Below are positions 33,260 to 44,576 of a DNA stretch of 64,000 bases, in pieces. Made by a program: the position numbers and the translations under genes. Source of the stretch: Phaeotremella fagi (Eukaryota > Basidiomycota > Tremellomycetes > Tremellales > Phaeotremellaceae). The DNA lies in assembly GCA_001599715.1 (NCBI GenBank), contig BCHU01000003.1, positions 558,001 to 622,000 on the forward strand. Direction: 5' to 3'. The notes under the pieces are model-generated. The model saw nothing but the letters and a program-made list of their open reading frames with translations, ran no database searches and was not told the DNA's origin. Every line of letters begins with the position of its first letter. Position 1 is the first letter of the stretch.

Positions 33260-34626
33260 TGCTCAAGGTAGAATAATGGACTTTGAATGTGGAAATCAAG
33301 ACGGCCAGGTTCTTCAGCTGGTGAATATATATTCATGAGGAGCACAGCTCGGACAGCGAAAATCATGAGCTTGCGTAAAGGGACACCTTGATTGAAGGAA
33401 AGAGGCATGACCTCTACGATCTGCATATCGGCGAAAGTTGAACGTGATCTCACGTTTTCTGCTGGAAGAATCCACCGGCCCACCTTTCCCTATGAAGATC
33501 ACGGAGAGGTCAATGAACAGTTATAATATCGTTGATCGGCTGATCCTTCGGATCTGAACGAGACTATAATCTTATTGGCTTTCCGATATGATCCTGTAAA
33601 TAGACAATATCGTGGTCAATTAACACTGTTATCAAGCTCGATGATCTCGAGAGCGGCAGAATCGAGGAAAAACTGGATAGATCTTTTCAATGGTTGAGCG
33701 ACAACGTTAACGTAATCGTTAGGATGATAGTTCCCCACTTCAAGGCTTACCTCCTCGAAGGAGCGGTAGTTTCCGAACACCAATTTCCTAGTGACATTGG
33801 AAAGAGATTTATCAGTGGGGAGTGACACCTTCGATGCAGTTGTAGCAACTTGCAGAGCAGTAAATACAATCAGTCATCATCTTGCCAATATCGGTGGAGG
33901 TGGATTTGCTATCAACAGAGATAACTTAATGACTTTAGGGCTCCTGCACCGGTAATTCCAATTTTCTCTCGACCGTAAATGTTGAGTAATTTAAACGGAT
34001 CGATCTAATCAAAAGCTACAGTACCCCCAAAGGGTTCTTTGATGGATAAATGACCACTATCGTCCAGTTATCCTTATATCATGGAGAAAAGTTTTCCGAA
34101 GTCCTTTAGGAGTGATCAAAGCACCTCGAATCCATGATCAGATCTTGCCGAGAAACTTGATTGTGATCGTCTCGCTGACTGACAGAATGACGGGTGGGAA
34201 ACGAAAGGTCATACTGTATCATAAAATGGATACCTAAAGCTAGAAGCACACCTTGTGTTATTGGGAGTGGAAATAATGGTGGTTGGAATATTGGATCTGA
34301 ACCCAGAAAGCTCAATTCAGGAGGTGCTGTATTTGAAAGAATGTAGTTCATAGGACTTAGACCAGATTAGAAAAGTTTGATGGTATATGATCGATTACCA
34401 GGCATCTTTGATGTATGTCTCGGTGATGTATAGCTTACGTAATACATTCACCAACGCTTATTGCAGACGCTTGCGTCGCGACGTCCACACCATTTAAATC
34501 TGACATTACAAGTTGAATATTGCTATACACCTAGATATACTCACACTCACATTCAATCCTACAAGACCGTCAAAGAAATCATCTCCTAGGAACTACTAAA
34601 ATCAATACGTACAGAAACTCACTAAA
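33260..34626. other. gene-poor stretch around a degraded gene
   Basis: About 1.4 kb between receptor C and the proteasome gene. It holds the promoter of receptor C, the gamma-glutamyltranspeptidase relic listed separately, and the proteasome gene promoter. An 81-codon minus-strand frame (34106-34351, MNYILSNTAPPELSFLG) has a hydrophobic middle but no recognisable family, and was not called as a gene. Confidence 0.45.
33736..33963 (+). pseudogene. relic of a gamma-glutamyltranspeptidase gene
   Basis: Three short blocks in different frames match the N-terminal part of gamma-glutamyltranspeptidase in the right order. Block 1 (33736-33822) reads HFKAYLLEGAVVSEHQFPSD and ends at a TGA. Block 2 (from 33833, shifted +1) reads DAVVATCRAVNTISHHLAN and then IGGGGF, the glycine-rich signature. 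Block 3 (from 33931, back in the first frame) reads DFRAPAPVIP, corresponding to the family's DFRETAP region. With an in-frame stop, two shifts and no further conserved sequence downstream, it cannot encode a working enzyme. No catalytic small subunit is visible. Confidence 0.7.
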
Positions 34627-35622
34627 ATGGCCGCACCAGGAGGAGGAGGAGCATACTCGTGAGTTGAAATCACAACCCTCCTTCGAATTTGGTCCTTGAT
34701 CTAACCTCCCAACCAGATACTCATTAACGACCTTCTCACCATCCGGTAAATTAGTACAAATCGAACATGCCCTAGCAGCAGTTGCAGGAGGAACGACGAG
34801 TTTAGGTATCAAAGGTGTGTTCAATATCTTCTTCTTCACCCCCAAGCGCCCAAAAAAAACTGACGAAATCAAAAACCCAGCAACCAACGGTATCGTCTTA
34901 GCTACCGAGAAGAAATCCCAATCCGTCCTAATAGATTCATCGATGATTGAAAAGATAGCCCCCATCTGTCCCAACATTGGATTCGTTTATTCAGGGATGG
35001 GACCGGATTTCAGAATTCTAGTTGCGAAAGCTAGAAAGATCGCTCAAGCTTATTGGAAAGTTTATGGTGAATATCCACCAACTAAGGTTTTGGTTCAGGA
35101 GGTTGCTGGTGTTATGCAGAAAGCTACTCAATCTGGGTACGTCCTTATCGTTGGACTTGATAATGATTCTGTTGCTGACCACATAATACACTACTTTAGT
35201 GGTGTTCGTCCTTATGGTATTTCATTGTTGATCGCTGGTTGGGATTCACATAGAGGTCAATCGTTATATCAAGTTGATCCTTCTGGTTCTTATTGGGCTT
35301 GGAAAGCCAGTGCCATAGGTAAAAACATGGTTAACGGGAAAACGTTCTTAGAGAAGAGGTACGTCACGATAAGTGCAATGAATTTCATTTACTAACGCTG
35401 GGTAACAGATACAACGACGATTTATCACTTGAAGACGCTATTCACACGGCGTTACTCACTTTGAAAGAAGGTTTCGAAGGTGAAATGACTGAACAAACTA
35501 TCGAACTTGGAGTCATCACCGTTCCAACTCCTGAACAACTCGTTCATAAATCTGGTGAAAGGTTACAACCAACTTTTAGGAAATTGAGCGAAGCTGAAGT
35601 TAAAGATTATTTGTCGCTGTAG
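34627..35622 (+). CDS. PRE8: 20S proteasome alpha-type subunit 2 (Pre8)
   Basis: An alpha-ring subunit of the 20S core particle, structural and non-proteolytic. Four or five exons give [20 protein letters not shown], then [20 protein letters not shown] (the alpha-subunit N-terminal signature), [52 protein letters not shown] and [19 protein letters not shown]. It ends [10 protein letters not shown] at TAG 35620-35622. Length about 255 residues, normal for alpha2. It is single-copy and conserved and is the first clear housekeeping gene right of the receptor cluster. Confidence 0.96.
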
Positions 35623-35763
35623 AATCGGGGTTTGGGTTGAGTAGGGAGTAGTAACGATGTATGAAAAAGTTTTCAATGAATTTACATTTTATCCAGTACG
35701 AGAACAATTACACGAAATCATCGTTTGCCAAAATGATAATATGCATGCACAAGAAACACTACA

Positions 35764-38493
35764 CTATGAACACCAAAGTCTAACCTCCCCATCAGCACCT
35801 GAACTGATCAACCAAGGTTTCTCAGGATGCCATCTAAGATCCAAAACACCCAAGTCGCCGACAATCTTATGACCTCTTAGAATTTTAAGTGGGACGATGA
35901 GTGGGTTCATCATGAGATCGTTGTACACTGTACAATGGAAGATATGGATCGTACCGTCGTCAGATGATGAAGCGAAAAGTGGGTAGGTTGGATGATAAGC
36001 AACAGAACGAAGTGCTCTCGTGTGATATCTATCAAAGATCAATCAGCCAAATTTCAATCAATCAACGAGAAAAACAAACCCACCGTAGAGTCTTGAAAGG
36101 TTTCGTACCCAAATCCATATCAAACCAACATAATTTCTTATCATAACTTCCAACAATCACGTTATCCCCACCAGGATGAATATCCAAACTCGAAATCCAT
36201 TTTAAACCGGTTTGCAAAGTTTTGATTAATTTCTGTTGACCTAGATCATACAGTCTAACGTATCTTTGGGTGGCAGCGAAGAAATGTGGTTTGGTAGGAT
36301 GGAAGTTAACTCTTTGGACTTGACCTTGGGTTTTTCGGAAGGGCGATTGAGTTTGATGTTTGGATAGTTGATGGATGAGGACTGATTTGTTGGCGGCTGT
36401 GTGGGTTAGTTCATATCCAATTGGTAGATGATTGTCAAACTCACCATCCGTCGCTACTGTCGCGAAATAATCTCCTTTTCTATGCCAAGCAATCTGTTTT
36501 GGCGTACCAGGTATTTCAATGTTGATCAAAACCCCACGTTCTCTTTCGTTCTCAGATGGTCGAACCCATTTAATAGCCTCAGTCCCCTTGACCTCCTTCC
36601 CAGAACCAACTTTAGTCGTTGCCGCACTACTTGCAAAAGCTGTATTAGCGTGTGTAAGAGTAGCAGCTGCGATTGAAGGTGCCACCAAAGCCAATGGCGA
36701 TAACACCACAATTCGTCCAGTGACTACCGCTACCAACATTGATTCTTCTTTGTTTGGACTCCATTCGACATATTGGATTGGACCAGCTTTCAAATTCCAT
36801 TTCCAAACTTCTCTTCCGTTACCCAGATCCCATAATCTAACTACACCATCTTCAGAACCTGAAGCTACCCATTCACCAGTTGGATTGATAGAGACCGCTC
36901 GAACTCTTGTATCACCCGGATGTCTGTATTGGACAGATTGGGCGATAGGGAACGGACGGAGTTCTTTGGGTGAAGGTAATTTCGGTATTAAACTTTCTGG
37001 ATCAATGTTGAGTTTGACATGTCGAGTTCTTGGTGCAAGATATAAATCTAGACAACGTTCGAATTTCTCTTGAACGAGATTCTTGTATCCAGGAACTAAA
37101 CGTAAAGCGTCATATTTCTGTGGTAAGAAATCAGATTTTCGATCTTCTTTATCAAGTTCTTCGAATTCTTTGATTTCTTCTTCGGTTGGTAGATATTCTT
37201 CAGGTGGATTGTAGGATTCGGCGGTTTTGGGTGGTGGTAATTGAGGTGCTGGCATGTACATTGCATGAGGTGGATTAGGGATATCAGAGTTTGACCAAAT
37301 CGAGTAAACTGATGGTTTCGTGGCTGCTGGTTTGTTGGGAACGATTCTACCTTCGCGAATGGCTTTGACAATTTTCATCACCTAGGTGTCAGCTCTGATT
37401 GTATTGGTATGCTCACCTTCTTGTGTTCCCATTTAGATGGTACGAATCGACTCTTTGGTTCAGGTTTACCACTTAATGGCATAACCCTTTCTTGCCCTTC
37501 ACCAGTGAACCATTCGATAGTATCTTGATAAGGATCATAACCAGCGTCAGGATTTTCAGCTCGCTCTAAACGTCTAATGATATCCAATTCTCTATCAGAA
37601 AGTTGAACCTGTTTTTGGAGTAATCGATCTTCAGCTGATGTCCATGAAGTAGGATCTTCAACTGTCGCAAGGAATTTATCAAGTTCATCGCCTTTAGCTG
37701 GACGAAGGATTTTACGTCCGTTGACGTCGTAGCCGATATGAGGTAGATCATCATACCATTCCATAGGGATGTTTCCGACAGTGTTGGGGTTCTGTCATAT
37801 AGTCAACAATGGTCACAAGAACGTCTCACTTACATCTTCGGTACTACTCTCACTTCCATAACCAGCTTCAACATCATCGTATTCTCTCTTATAACCACCC
37901 TCGACAAGTTTACTCTTCACCAATTTACCCGACCCCTCCTTCGCCTTGGACAATTTACCTTCAGCCCCTAAATTCTCATCAGGTTTAACTGTATTCTTCT
38001 TGATCAGGAGATTGATTTTATCGTCGGTCGACAAATTGATGTTCGAAGATGAAGGTGAAGTCGCAGGTGTACTTTGATCATCTTCGTACATTCTTTCGAT
38101 ATCTGAAGAATTGTAACCGGATTCAGAACCACTTTCTTCGTCGTCGTATTCCTCTGAATCGTCATCTTCATCACCGTCGTCGTCTTGGTTGTCATCTTCA
38201 TTCACATCACCCTCGGAACCACTATCAAGCTCAGGGAATTCTTCATCACCTTCACTATCATCTTCAAACTCTCCTTCATCATCTTCATCGTCGTCATCAC
38301 CTATATCTAATTCAGCTTCTTCTAAGGCAAACTCCCCATCGTCTGATTCATCGTCTGAAGGAAATTCAGTTGCTCGACGCTTGGAAGAAAGTGCTGAAGT
38401 CGATGTTGAGGGACGGGATGGACCTGCGTGAACACCATTTGTTTTTGATGTAACTGGTTTTGAAGAGGTAGCTACTGGTGGTCTTGGAGCCAT
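35764..38493 (-). CDS. ERB1: ribosome biogenesis protein ERB1 (BOP1)
   Basis: A nucleolar WD40 protein that, with Nop7 and Ytm1, forms the complex needed for 27S pre-rRNA processing and 60S assembly. The N-terminal 170 residues are Ser-rich then strongly acidic (Asp/Glu runs). The BOP1 N-terminal domain follows ([60 protein letters not shown]). The WD40 propeller begins at [20 protein letters not shown] and ends [20 protein letters not shown] at the last exon. About five exons, roughly 800 residues, as expected. Confidence 0.95.
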
Positions 38494-38873
38494 TGTAGCT
38501 GGCTGGGTGGTGGTGGTGCTGGTTTATTGTTTTCAACACTGAATACTACAGACAACTACAACTACAAAATCTTGAACATTTCAAAAGTTTAAAAATGCTT
38601 CCGTTAAAACAAGCTGTGATAAGACAATGACACGTCATAAAATGATCCTTTTGTGGCCCCACAAGTGGAGGTCGATCTCTGGTCTGTGCGTCGATTGTGT
38701 GTGTGGTATTCACGTCATAAGACTGGTTGAGTGACAGTGACAGTGACAATGTGACTATGACGATTATGAGTATATAGTAGTACTCGTACATACACCATTT
38801 GTTTGTTTACATCTATTTCATATTTATCACTTATACTCACTACTTTTATTTACATTCACATTAACTCATTACA
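38494..38873. other. divergent promoter, 380 bases
   Basis: Shared upstream region of ERB1 (left) and the DUF3140 gene (right). It contains a (GTGACA)-like short repeat near 38733-38750 and TATATAG near 38771. Nothing else was seen. Confidence 0.35.
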
Positions 38874-40006
38874 ATGGTTAAACCAGTAGAAGAAGTAATC
38901 GATGATTTCAACGGTAAGTCCATTGAAGTAGGAACAATGATCATCGACTCATAACTCTCTTCAGAAATTGTCAACATGACTGCTGATGTAAGTTGCTGCT
39001 GCACATCTCTAGTCTCTGGACAGTACAGTGACTCAACTAACATCCACATAGGAACTTGACAAGTTCTTACAAACCGAAGCCTCTCAAACTACAGGTTGGA
39101 AGAAAGATGATGGCTCAGGTGAAGCAGTTGGTCACGAGAGCGGAAGAAAGATTGTTGATATCTTAAAGAGAAATCCAACCAAGGTGGGTAGCCAAGCTCC
39201 GCGAAAAATAAGAATACCCACTTATAAACTTATCAGGATAAATCCAAATACCGTGAAGAAGATAAAGAACATATGAGAAAAGTTGTCGCTTACTGTAAAA
39301 GACATTTAGCTCAAGAGAGTCATTTGAAAGATGAGAAGGGACCTGAAGAATTGTTGAAGAGTAAAAGTACAAGAAGTCTTAAGAATTGGGTATGTCTGAT
39401 CGTGATAACGGCATATTGCGTCTAACCTGTTCGATAGGGACATGACCCGATGAAGACTTTGAATCAAGGTGAAAAGAAACAGGTCAAAGAGACTGGTGCG
39501 GATAAAGCTGCTGATCCTGTAAGTCCCCAACCATAATTTGAACCACCACTGACAACTCTATAGGCACACGATAAACCAAACAGTAAAGCCAAACCCGCAA
39601 GTAAAGGTAAACCAGTTTCCAAAAAAGCCGAACCAGCTCCAAAACCAGTCTCAAAGGGTAAACCAGAACCGGAATCTAAAACCAAACCAGAATCTAAAGG
39701 TAAACCTCAATCTAAAGGTAAACCTGTTTCCAAGAAGGTTGAGAAGGAGGTTGAAGATGAGAAGGCGGAAGAACCGGTTAAGAAACCTGCTAGTAGAGGT
39801 CGACCACCTAAGGCCAAGAATGATGAGGCTGAAACTGGGGAGAAACGTGAAGGTGATGAGGAGAGTAAGAAACCTGCTAGTAAAAAGGCCAAGTGAGTTT
39901 GAAAGAATTTCTAGCAAACTCAATCTGACACCTTTGCTCTAGGGTCGTTAAAGAACCCACTGAGGGTACCAGAAAACCACCAAGTCGTGGTGCGAAGAAG
40001 GCTTAA
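38874..40006 (+). CDS. DUF3140-domain protein with lysine-rich tail
   Basis: Starts MVKPVEEVIDDFNEIVNMTA. The conserved domain reads ELDKFLQTEASQTTGWKKDD, then GHESGRKIVDILKRNPTK, EEDKEHMRKVVAYCKRHLAQ and LKNWGHDP, which I recognise as DUF3140, a small family I recall mainly from bacteria and fungi. The C-terminal half has tandem SKGKP/SKKAEP-type repeats (about 39590-39740) and two (K)KPASRGRP-like segments resembling AT-hook or basic chromatin-binding tails. About six exons; stop TAA 40004-40006. A DNA-binding, nuclear role is inference from the basic tail. Introns show that it is a settled eukaryotic gene. Confidence 0.78.
39595..39745 (+). repeat. tandem degenerate 12-24-base repeats coding Lys-Gly-Lys-Pro
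   Basis: Within the DUF3140 gene, units of AAAGGTAAACC(A/T) and CCAGAATCTAAA recur about eight times. They encode SKGKP, SKTKP and SKKAEP variants. Such units are prone to length change between strains. Confidence 0.65.
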
Positions 40007-40153
40007 TCTGTATTATCAATAGTAGTGAAGAAGAAATAGTCTGTATCGTTGAAGAGATCTGATCAGAAATCAAAAAATGTATACATAAAATCGATATAAC
40101 AACAACCTGATAAGCACCTCTAAACCCATCCTGAACCCTAAGTTAACCCCCAC

Positions 40154-41171
40154 CTAATCGATCTTTTCCTTACCATCGTCAACTTTAGCTTGTAGACTCT
40201 CTTTAATATCCTCAACACCCTTCTCCGTTTCCAAATCAACAACTCCATCTTTACCAACATCAAGTCCAGCAACGGCGCTGGTCAATTTAACAACAGCCTC
40301 ACCAACGTTTGAAGTAACGTTTGAAACTGATTCACCAACTTTAGTTAAAGTGTCTCCTACAACGTTGGAAGTCTTTTCACCACCAACGACAAGAGTCTCA
40401 GTCTTGGTAGCTTCCTCTTCATCTTTGACGATCTGTTGAATACTTTCCGAAGGAGTGACCATCAATCCGACCTTCCCTACTCCACCCGTAGCTTTATCGG
40501 TGACGGACAACTCATCGACCAAAGCGTCTAAATCAGCTTCACTCATCTCTCTCATCAATTTCTCTAATTCATATTCCTGGATCGTTTGACTGGTGTTCCC
40601 ACCCGTCGTACCGTCGTCATCAGCCCCCGCCCCTGCAGTCGTTGGTTTATCGGGTAAATCGATATCTTGTTTGAGGAATTGGGGGAGGGTAGCTGTTTCG
40701 ACTGCTTCTTCGAATTCGTCCATTGTCTTTTCAAGTTCAGTTAAGATCACTTTTCAAATTCGGATGGAGATGACTTACACCGACCCATTCTCCACCTACT
40801 AAATATCCTGGGAGACCTACTACCATTCCAGGTGGTTTGGATCTTTGCCATTTAGCTTTAGCTTCTGGTTCGTTGACGAGATCAAAGGACTGTCATCCTA
40901 CGTCAGTTGGATATAGAATGGGTTGAATTGGTACGCACTTCATAAGGGATTTCAAGACCTCTTAAAGATCTATTTCAGATGCGGTCAGTGTTCTGGTCCC
41001 ATTGCGATGAGAGAGATATCAATTTACCGGTGTAGAAGTTCGATATGTCTTCGAACTTTTGGTGTAGATGTTAAACTTGTTATCTACGAGTTACTGTTTC
41101 AGCTACCCGCTGTCGTCTGTTTTAGAGTATGAAGATGACTCACGTAGATCGTTACTGGTGGAGGAGCCATC
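40154..41171 (-). CDS. SH3BGR-family thioredoxin-fold protein with long tail
   Basis: Splicing from ATG 41169-41171 gives MAPPPVTIYITSLTSTPKVR, RHIELLHRSLRGLEIPYESF, DLVNEPEAKAKWQRSKPPGM and VVGLPGYLVGGEWVG. This is the beta-alpha-beta thioredoxin fold of SH3BGR/glutaredoxin-like proteins, without a CXXC active site. A 52-nt intron then joins to TMDEFEEAVETATLPQFLKQ. The remaining ~190 residues are acidic, with helix-favouring repeats around SNVVGDTLTKVGESVSNVTS, ending DGKEKID. Five exons. The domain is not expected to be redox-active; a protein-binding role is inferred. The tail is unusual in length for the family. Confidence 0.8.
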
Positions 41172-41472
41172 TTGTATCAGCTTCAGCTTTGCTTGATCAC
41201 TTCTTCTTGATTAGATGTAAGCTCTTTGGATGTTCAGATTGAGAATGAATGCAAGTGTACGAATTCATTGTTCTCACCGGACGCGTCATTAGCTGGGGCT
41301 CCCATTAATTTAAGTTTTTATCACTATCTCTGGCTTCGAAGTCGAAGATGACACTCAAAGCTCAGTCTGGGATGGATAATGTAGGAGATTAAAGTAGATA
41401 TGAATGAGATGAGCAATGCATGTTCTTCCTTCTTGATTCCCTTTCTTAATCCACTACCTCCAAACCCCAAAA
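41172..41472. other. intergenic, 300 bases
   Basis: Promoter of the SH3BGR-like gene and 3' UTR of the gene to the right. No gene or repeat was seen. Confidence 0.35.
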
Positions 41473-42275
41473 TCACCTTATAATCTTGTTACACTCCATA
41501 TGTGTCCGTGTAGGTTCAGCAGGTAAAGCGCAATAAAATCCTAACAACCGTATCATCAATATACCGTATCGTATGTTTAGAAGTGTGAATAGGACTAACC
41601 CAGTTGTTGCATGCTTTTGAATAAAGCTTTAGATTGCATAGCGAGCTGATTATCACCCATCATCAGTTCTGAAAAGTTATTGGAGAAATGGTTTCTCACC
41701 TTGATACAACTCTTCCCACCTTGAGGTGTTAGTCTACACAACTCTGCGTCGGGCTCATCTATCCCCCCTCTGGAGTCGAATGTATATCTGTCAGATCGGG
41801 TTTCGTGGTCAGCAACGATTCCAGGAGTTCGGTAATATGAATTGTTTCTGGTCGGGATTCGTTCTTTGTGCCGAGTGGTTAGGGTGACTTACTTGGCTGT
41901 TGGTGCTTCCTAATAGGGATTGAGTTAGTAGCTACAACAACAATTTTCATTTCATCCCAAGATCCTCTCCATCGTTTGTTTTCAAATTCAAGATACGTCC
42001 ATGGAAATTGTTCCCAAATTCTCCAGTTTTACCATTTTCTTGTGTCCAAATTCTCTCGTTAACCAACTTCCATCTATCCAGATCATCCACAAGCAGGAAA
42101 GAACAGCTCTACACAACCCAAACCGAACCTCGTAACTCACCTGAATAAAATCTACAACCCTTTTATGTTGTTCTTTAGGCGGTGCGTTGGCAGCTGAATC
42201 GGGTCGAGGTGGTGGGATGTCATTTACACCTTTGACGTTTGATGTTGATGATTGTGAGGAACTGAATAGGGCCAT
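41473..42275 (-). CDS. small protein with a CX9C motif (unrecognised)
   Basis: Starts MALFSSSQSSTSNVKGVNDI. Exons by GT..AG give KEQHKRVVDFIQ, VNERIWTQENGKTGEFGNNF, HGRILNLKTNDGEDLG, EAPTAKYTFDSRGGIDEPDA, ELCRLTPQGGKSCIK, LAMQSKALFKSMQQLGFYCA and a last exon ending HMECNKIIR. CRLTPQGGKSC is a CX9C spacing and a second Cys pair sits at the end, reminiscent of small mitochondrial intermembrane-space proteins, but the second pair spacing is CX12C. About 165 residues. The acceptor of the second exon is uncertain. Family unknown. Confidence 0.55.
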
Positions 42276-42723
42276 TGTGTTACCAAATATTATTGACTTG
42301 AGTTATGGAAATTTGTTGTTGGATTTGGTTGTTGTTGTCCAAAGATCGAAATTCGTTTCTACTATGACGTCTGTCGCTTTTTCACCAGGTGGCACGCCTA
42401 AACTGTGGCAAATTCGTCTTTCTGTAGATTCGATTACTGATATATAAAAACCATGTTTCACCGTCTCTCGCTGAATCAATATCTTTGCAATCTATGCCAG
42501 AAATAATCTCAATGCAAGACTACCTACATCCATCCATCGATCAAAAGCTTCACTAAACATGAGAGCGTCCCCCAACACCATTGAAGCCTCCTTCCATACC
42601 CTCACTCTCTCCGAAACACAACGATAAACTCTCCTTTAATCGACCACTAACTACTGCAATTCGAGCTCAGCATGAAAACAGATAGTCATTAATCAGGACT
42701 CACCACCAAGAAATTAGGAAAAA
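42276..42723. other. intergenic, 450 bases
   Basis: Between the CX9C gene promoter and the 3' end of the first member of the four-gene family. No gene was seen. Confidence 0.35.
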
Positions 42724-43293
42724 TTAGGCTAATTCAGCTTTCTTCCACAAGGTGAATTTCCCAGTGAACATGATATGAGTAGATTTCTTGTATTCTTCTA
42801 TAGTCTCCTCATCGAATTCTGAGCTGAGATCCTTCCATGCCTTCTGTATAACTTCTTCACGTTTCTCATTTTCCTTAGTGATATCTGAGGGGTTCGCGAA
42901 AGTGGCACGAAAAGCATAGCTGTGATCGTAACGATCTTGCGCGGATTTTTCGATCTTTTCATAAGTCGAAAGAGCTCTATCGAACGAATCGCGGCGCGAT
43001 GAATGAGGGACGGGATCGGTTTCAAAATATTTTGTATCTCCTTCGAATCCAACTTGCCAGTCGATCTTGTGACTATCATCCGTGATAATACTTTTGTGAG
43101 TGTTGATACGTAATGATTTTCCAACTTTGAATACTTTACTGAGGGGATCTCGTGTTGAGACTGGGGTGAAAAATTCGACAACACAATTTACACCGGAGGT
43201 TTCATCGAATTTGTCGGGGAGTTTCCCAATGAGAACGTGATGGGTAGGTTTATCGACTTCAGAAGGGTATGGGATGTTTGAAGAGGATGACAT
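42724..43293 (-). CDS. tandem intronless family, member 1 (unknown function)
   Basis: A single-exon protein of about 190 residues starting MSSSSNIPYPSEVDKPTHHV; an upstream in-frame ATG at 43407 would add a hydrophobic stretch not seen in the paralogues. It shares the family plan: an N-terminal beta-rich half (EFFTPVSTRDPLSKVFKVGK), the motif TDPVPHSSRRDSFDRALSTY, a charged helical region (REEVIQKAWKDLSSEFDEET) and a terminal IMFTGKFTLWKK. No signal peptide, membrane helix or known domain. Together with the next three genes it forms a head-to-tail array on the minus strand. Confidence 0.72.
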   Translation of the reverse strand: MSSSSNIPYPSEVDKPTHHVLIGKLPDKFDETSGVNCVVEFFTPVSTRDPLSKVFKVGKSLRINTHKSIITDDSHKIDWQVGFEGDTKYFETDPVPHSSRRDSFDRALSTYEKIEKSAQDRYDHSYAFRATFANPSDITKENEKREEVIQKAWKDLSSEFDEETIEEYKKSTHIMFTGKFTLWKKAELA

Positions 43294-43716
43294 GACTGTT
43301 GAGTATCTCTTTGATGATGTTAACGAAGTGTAGTATGAGCGAAATGTTAGAAGTGGCAAGAAATGGAAGTCGAATACTGTAATTTGAATACGTCCAGTGA
43401 TATTCAAAGGTTTAAATGCGTAATGATGATATTGACAGGAAGGCTTTGCACCCCTTTCTCCTCACCTTTCTTTACGACAAAAGGAAGGCGAAGTGATATT
43501 GTACGGTGGGTCTTCCTTCTTGACTTACGCAATTGGCTGTTAGAAGCAAGTGGAAATATGGTGAAATGAATGGAGTGAACCAGATCCTTTCATTAGCGAC
43601 CCCATGCACTTTCATGTAGGCCTATGTATAGAGCCACTATCATCACAGTATGGGACAAAATTCAGAATTCAGGAAGATACAAAACAGAATTATTGTCGTA
43701 TTTCAAAACAGGGTTA
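43294..43716. other. spacer between family members 1 and 2
   Basis: Promoter of member 1 and 3' UTR of member 2. No conserved reading frame was seen. Confidence 0.35.
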
Positions 43717-44289
43717 TTAACTTGATCTAAGTTGAAACCTCCCAGTAAACTCTGCATGATCCTCCATAAAATATCTCTCACCACCTTCCTCACGTATCAT
43801 AAGAGGAAAATCTCTGTTCGCCTTTTTCAAAGTCTCCTCATACTTTGCCTCAGCTTCCCTGCAAACAGTAGAATACTTTGTACTCCTGGAACCAAAATCC
43901 ACTCGAGCTTTGTATCTCGCACCCAACATGGTCTCATAAGCATCCCTAACGTTCTGAGTATATATAGCCATGGCTTCTTTGATTTCTGCCCTTCGGTTTC
44001 GTGATAAAGGAGATGTTGGATCGGTTTGGAATACCCTTGGTTTCTCTCCTATATGGGTGACCACCCAAGTCGTGTCTGTTTGATCGAGTGGGCGGATAGT
44101 GTGCTCGAAACAATTGTATCTGAGTTTTACGCCTTGTTTGAATTTCTCGTTGAGGGTTGAAAAAGAGCTTGAGGTGAAGGATTCAACCTCGAATTCTTCG
44201 ATGTCTTGCCATTGAACATCTTTCTCGGGGTGGAGAGGTAGGCGTACCTGAAGTGTACCATCGGAGATGGAGTCTGATTTTTCAGTCAT
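43717..44289 (-). CDS. tandem intronless family, member 2 (unknown function)
   Basis: A single exon of about 190 residues starting MTEKSDSISDGTLQVRLPLH. It keeps the family landmarks in diverged form: FKQGVKLRYNCFEHTIRPLD in the N-terminal half, TDPTSPLSRNRRAEIKEAMA in place of the (T/V)DP(I/V)P..RR motif, a helical middle (YEETLKKANRDFPLMIREEG) and a terminal AEFTGRFQLRSS. Identity to the other members looks low, so the relation rests on the order of motifs, length, lack of introns and tandem position. Confidence 0.7.
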   Translation of the reverse strand: MTEKSDSISDGTLQVRLPLHPEKDVQWQDIEEFEVESFTSSSFSTLNEKFKQGVKLRYNCFEHTIRPLDQTDTTWVVTHIGEKPRVFQTDPTSPLSRNRRAEIKEAMAIYTQNVRDAYETMLGARYKARVDFGSRSTKYSTVCREAEAKYEETLKKANRDFPLMIREEGGERYFMEDHAEFTGRFQLRSS

Positions 44290-44576
44290 GACTTGGATTG
44301 GTTGGAATGTTAAGAATGAAATGTACTGTAGTTTGGGTGTAAGGATTACTGCAGGTTTCTACTTTCTTTGTCAACGGACTTTCAATCAGTACTATCGATA
44401 GTGGTGTACTGTAAATGGATCGTCACCAGGAAGAAGGCAGCTACGATTTCATCCTCATTACATTTTTGATCCTACAATCCTAACTATCAATGAAACTAAA
44501 CTTCTTAAACCCTCCTCATACCTCCTAGATTTCCGAGAACACAAACCAGCACTAGACTTGTACAGTCTGAAGTACT

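Noticed and set aside
33616..33828. 70-codon minus-strand frame MSLPTDKSLSNVTRK
   Set aside because: It is the antisense shadow of the gamma-glutamyltranspeptidase relic.
34255..34275. TGTGTTATTG, which could encode Cys-Val-Ile as in a CVIA pheromone end
   Set aside because: The next codon is GGG followed by more coding triplets, with no stop, so there is no CAAX terminus.
34106..34351. 81-codon minus-strand frame MNYILSNTAPPELSFLG with a hydrophobic middle, at first taken for a receptor or small membrane gene
   Set aside because: No STE3 motif, no convincing splice extension, no recognised family; lies in a gene-poor stretch with a decayed gene.
36428..37073. 184-codon plus-strand frame antisense to ERB1
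   Set aside because: Shadow of the WD40 coding region; the minus-strand frame matches a conserved protein.
38049..38453. Long plus-strand frames inside ERB1 (His/Arg-rich and Ser-rich)
   Set aside because: They are antisense readings of the Asp/Glu-rich repeat region of ERB1.
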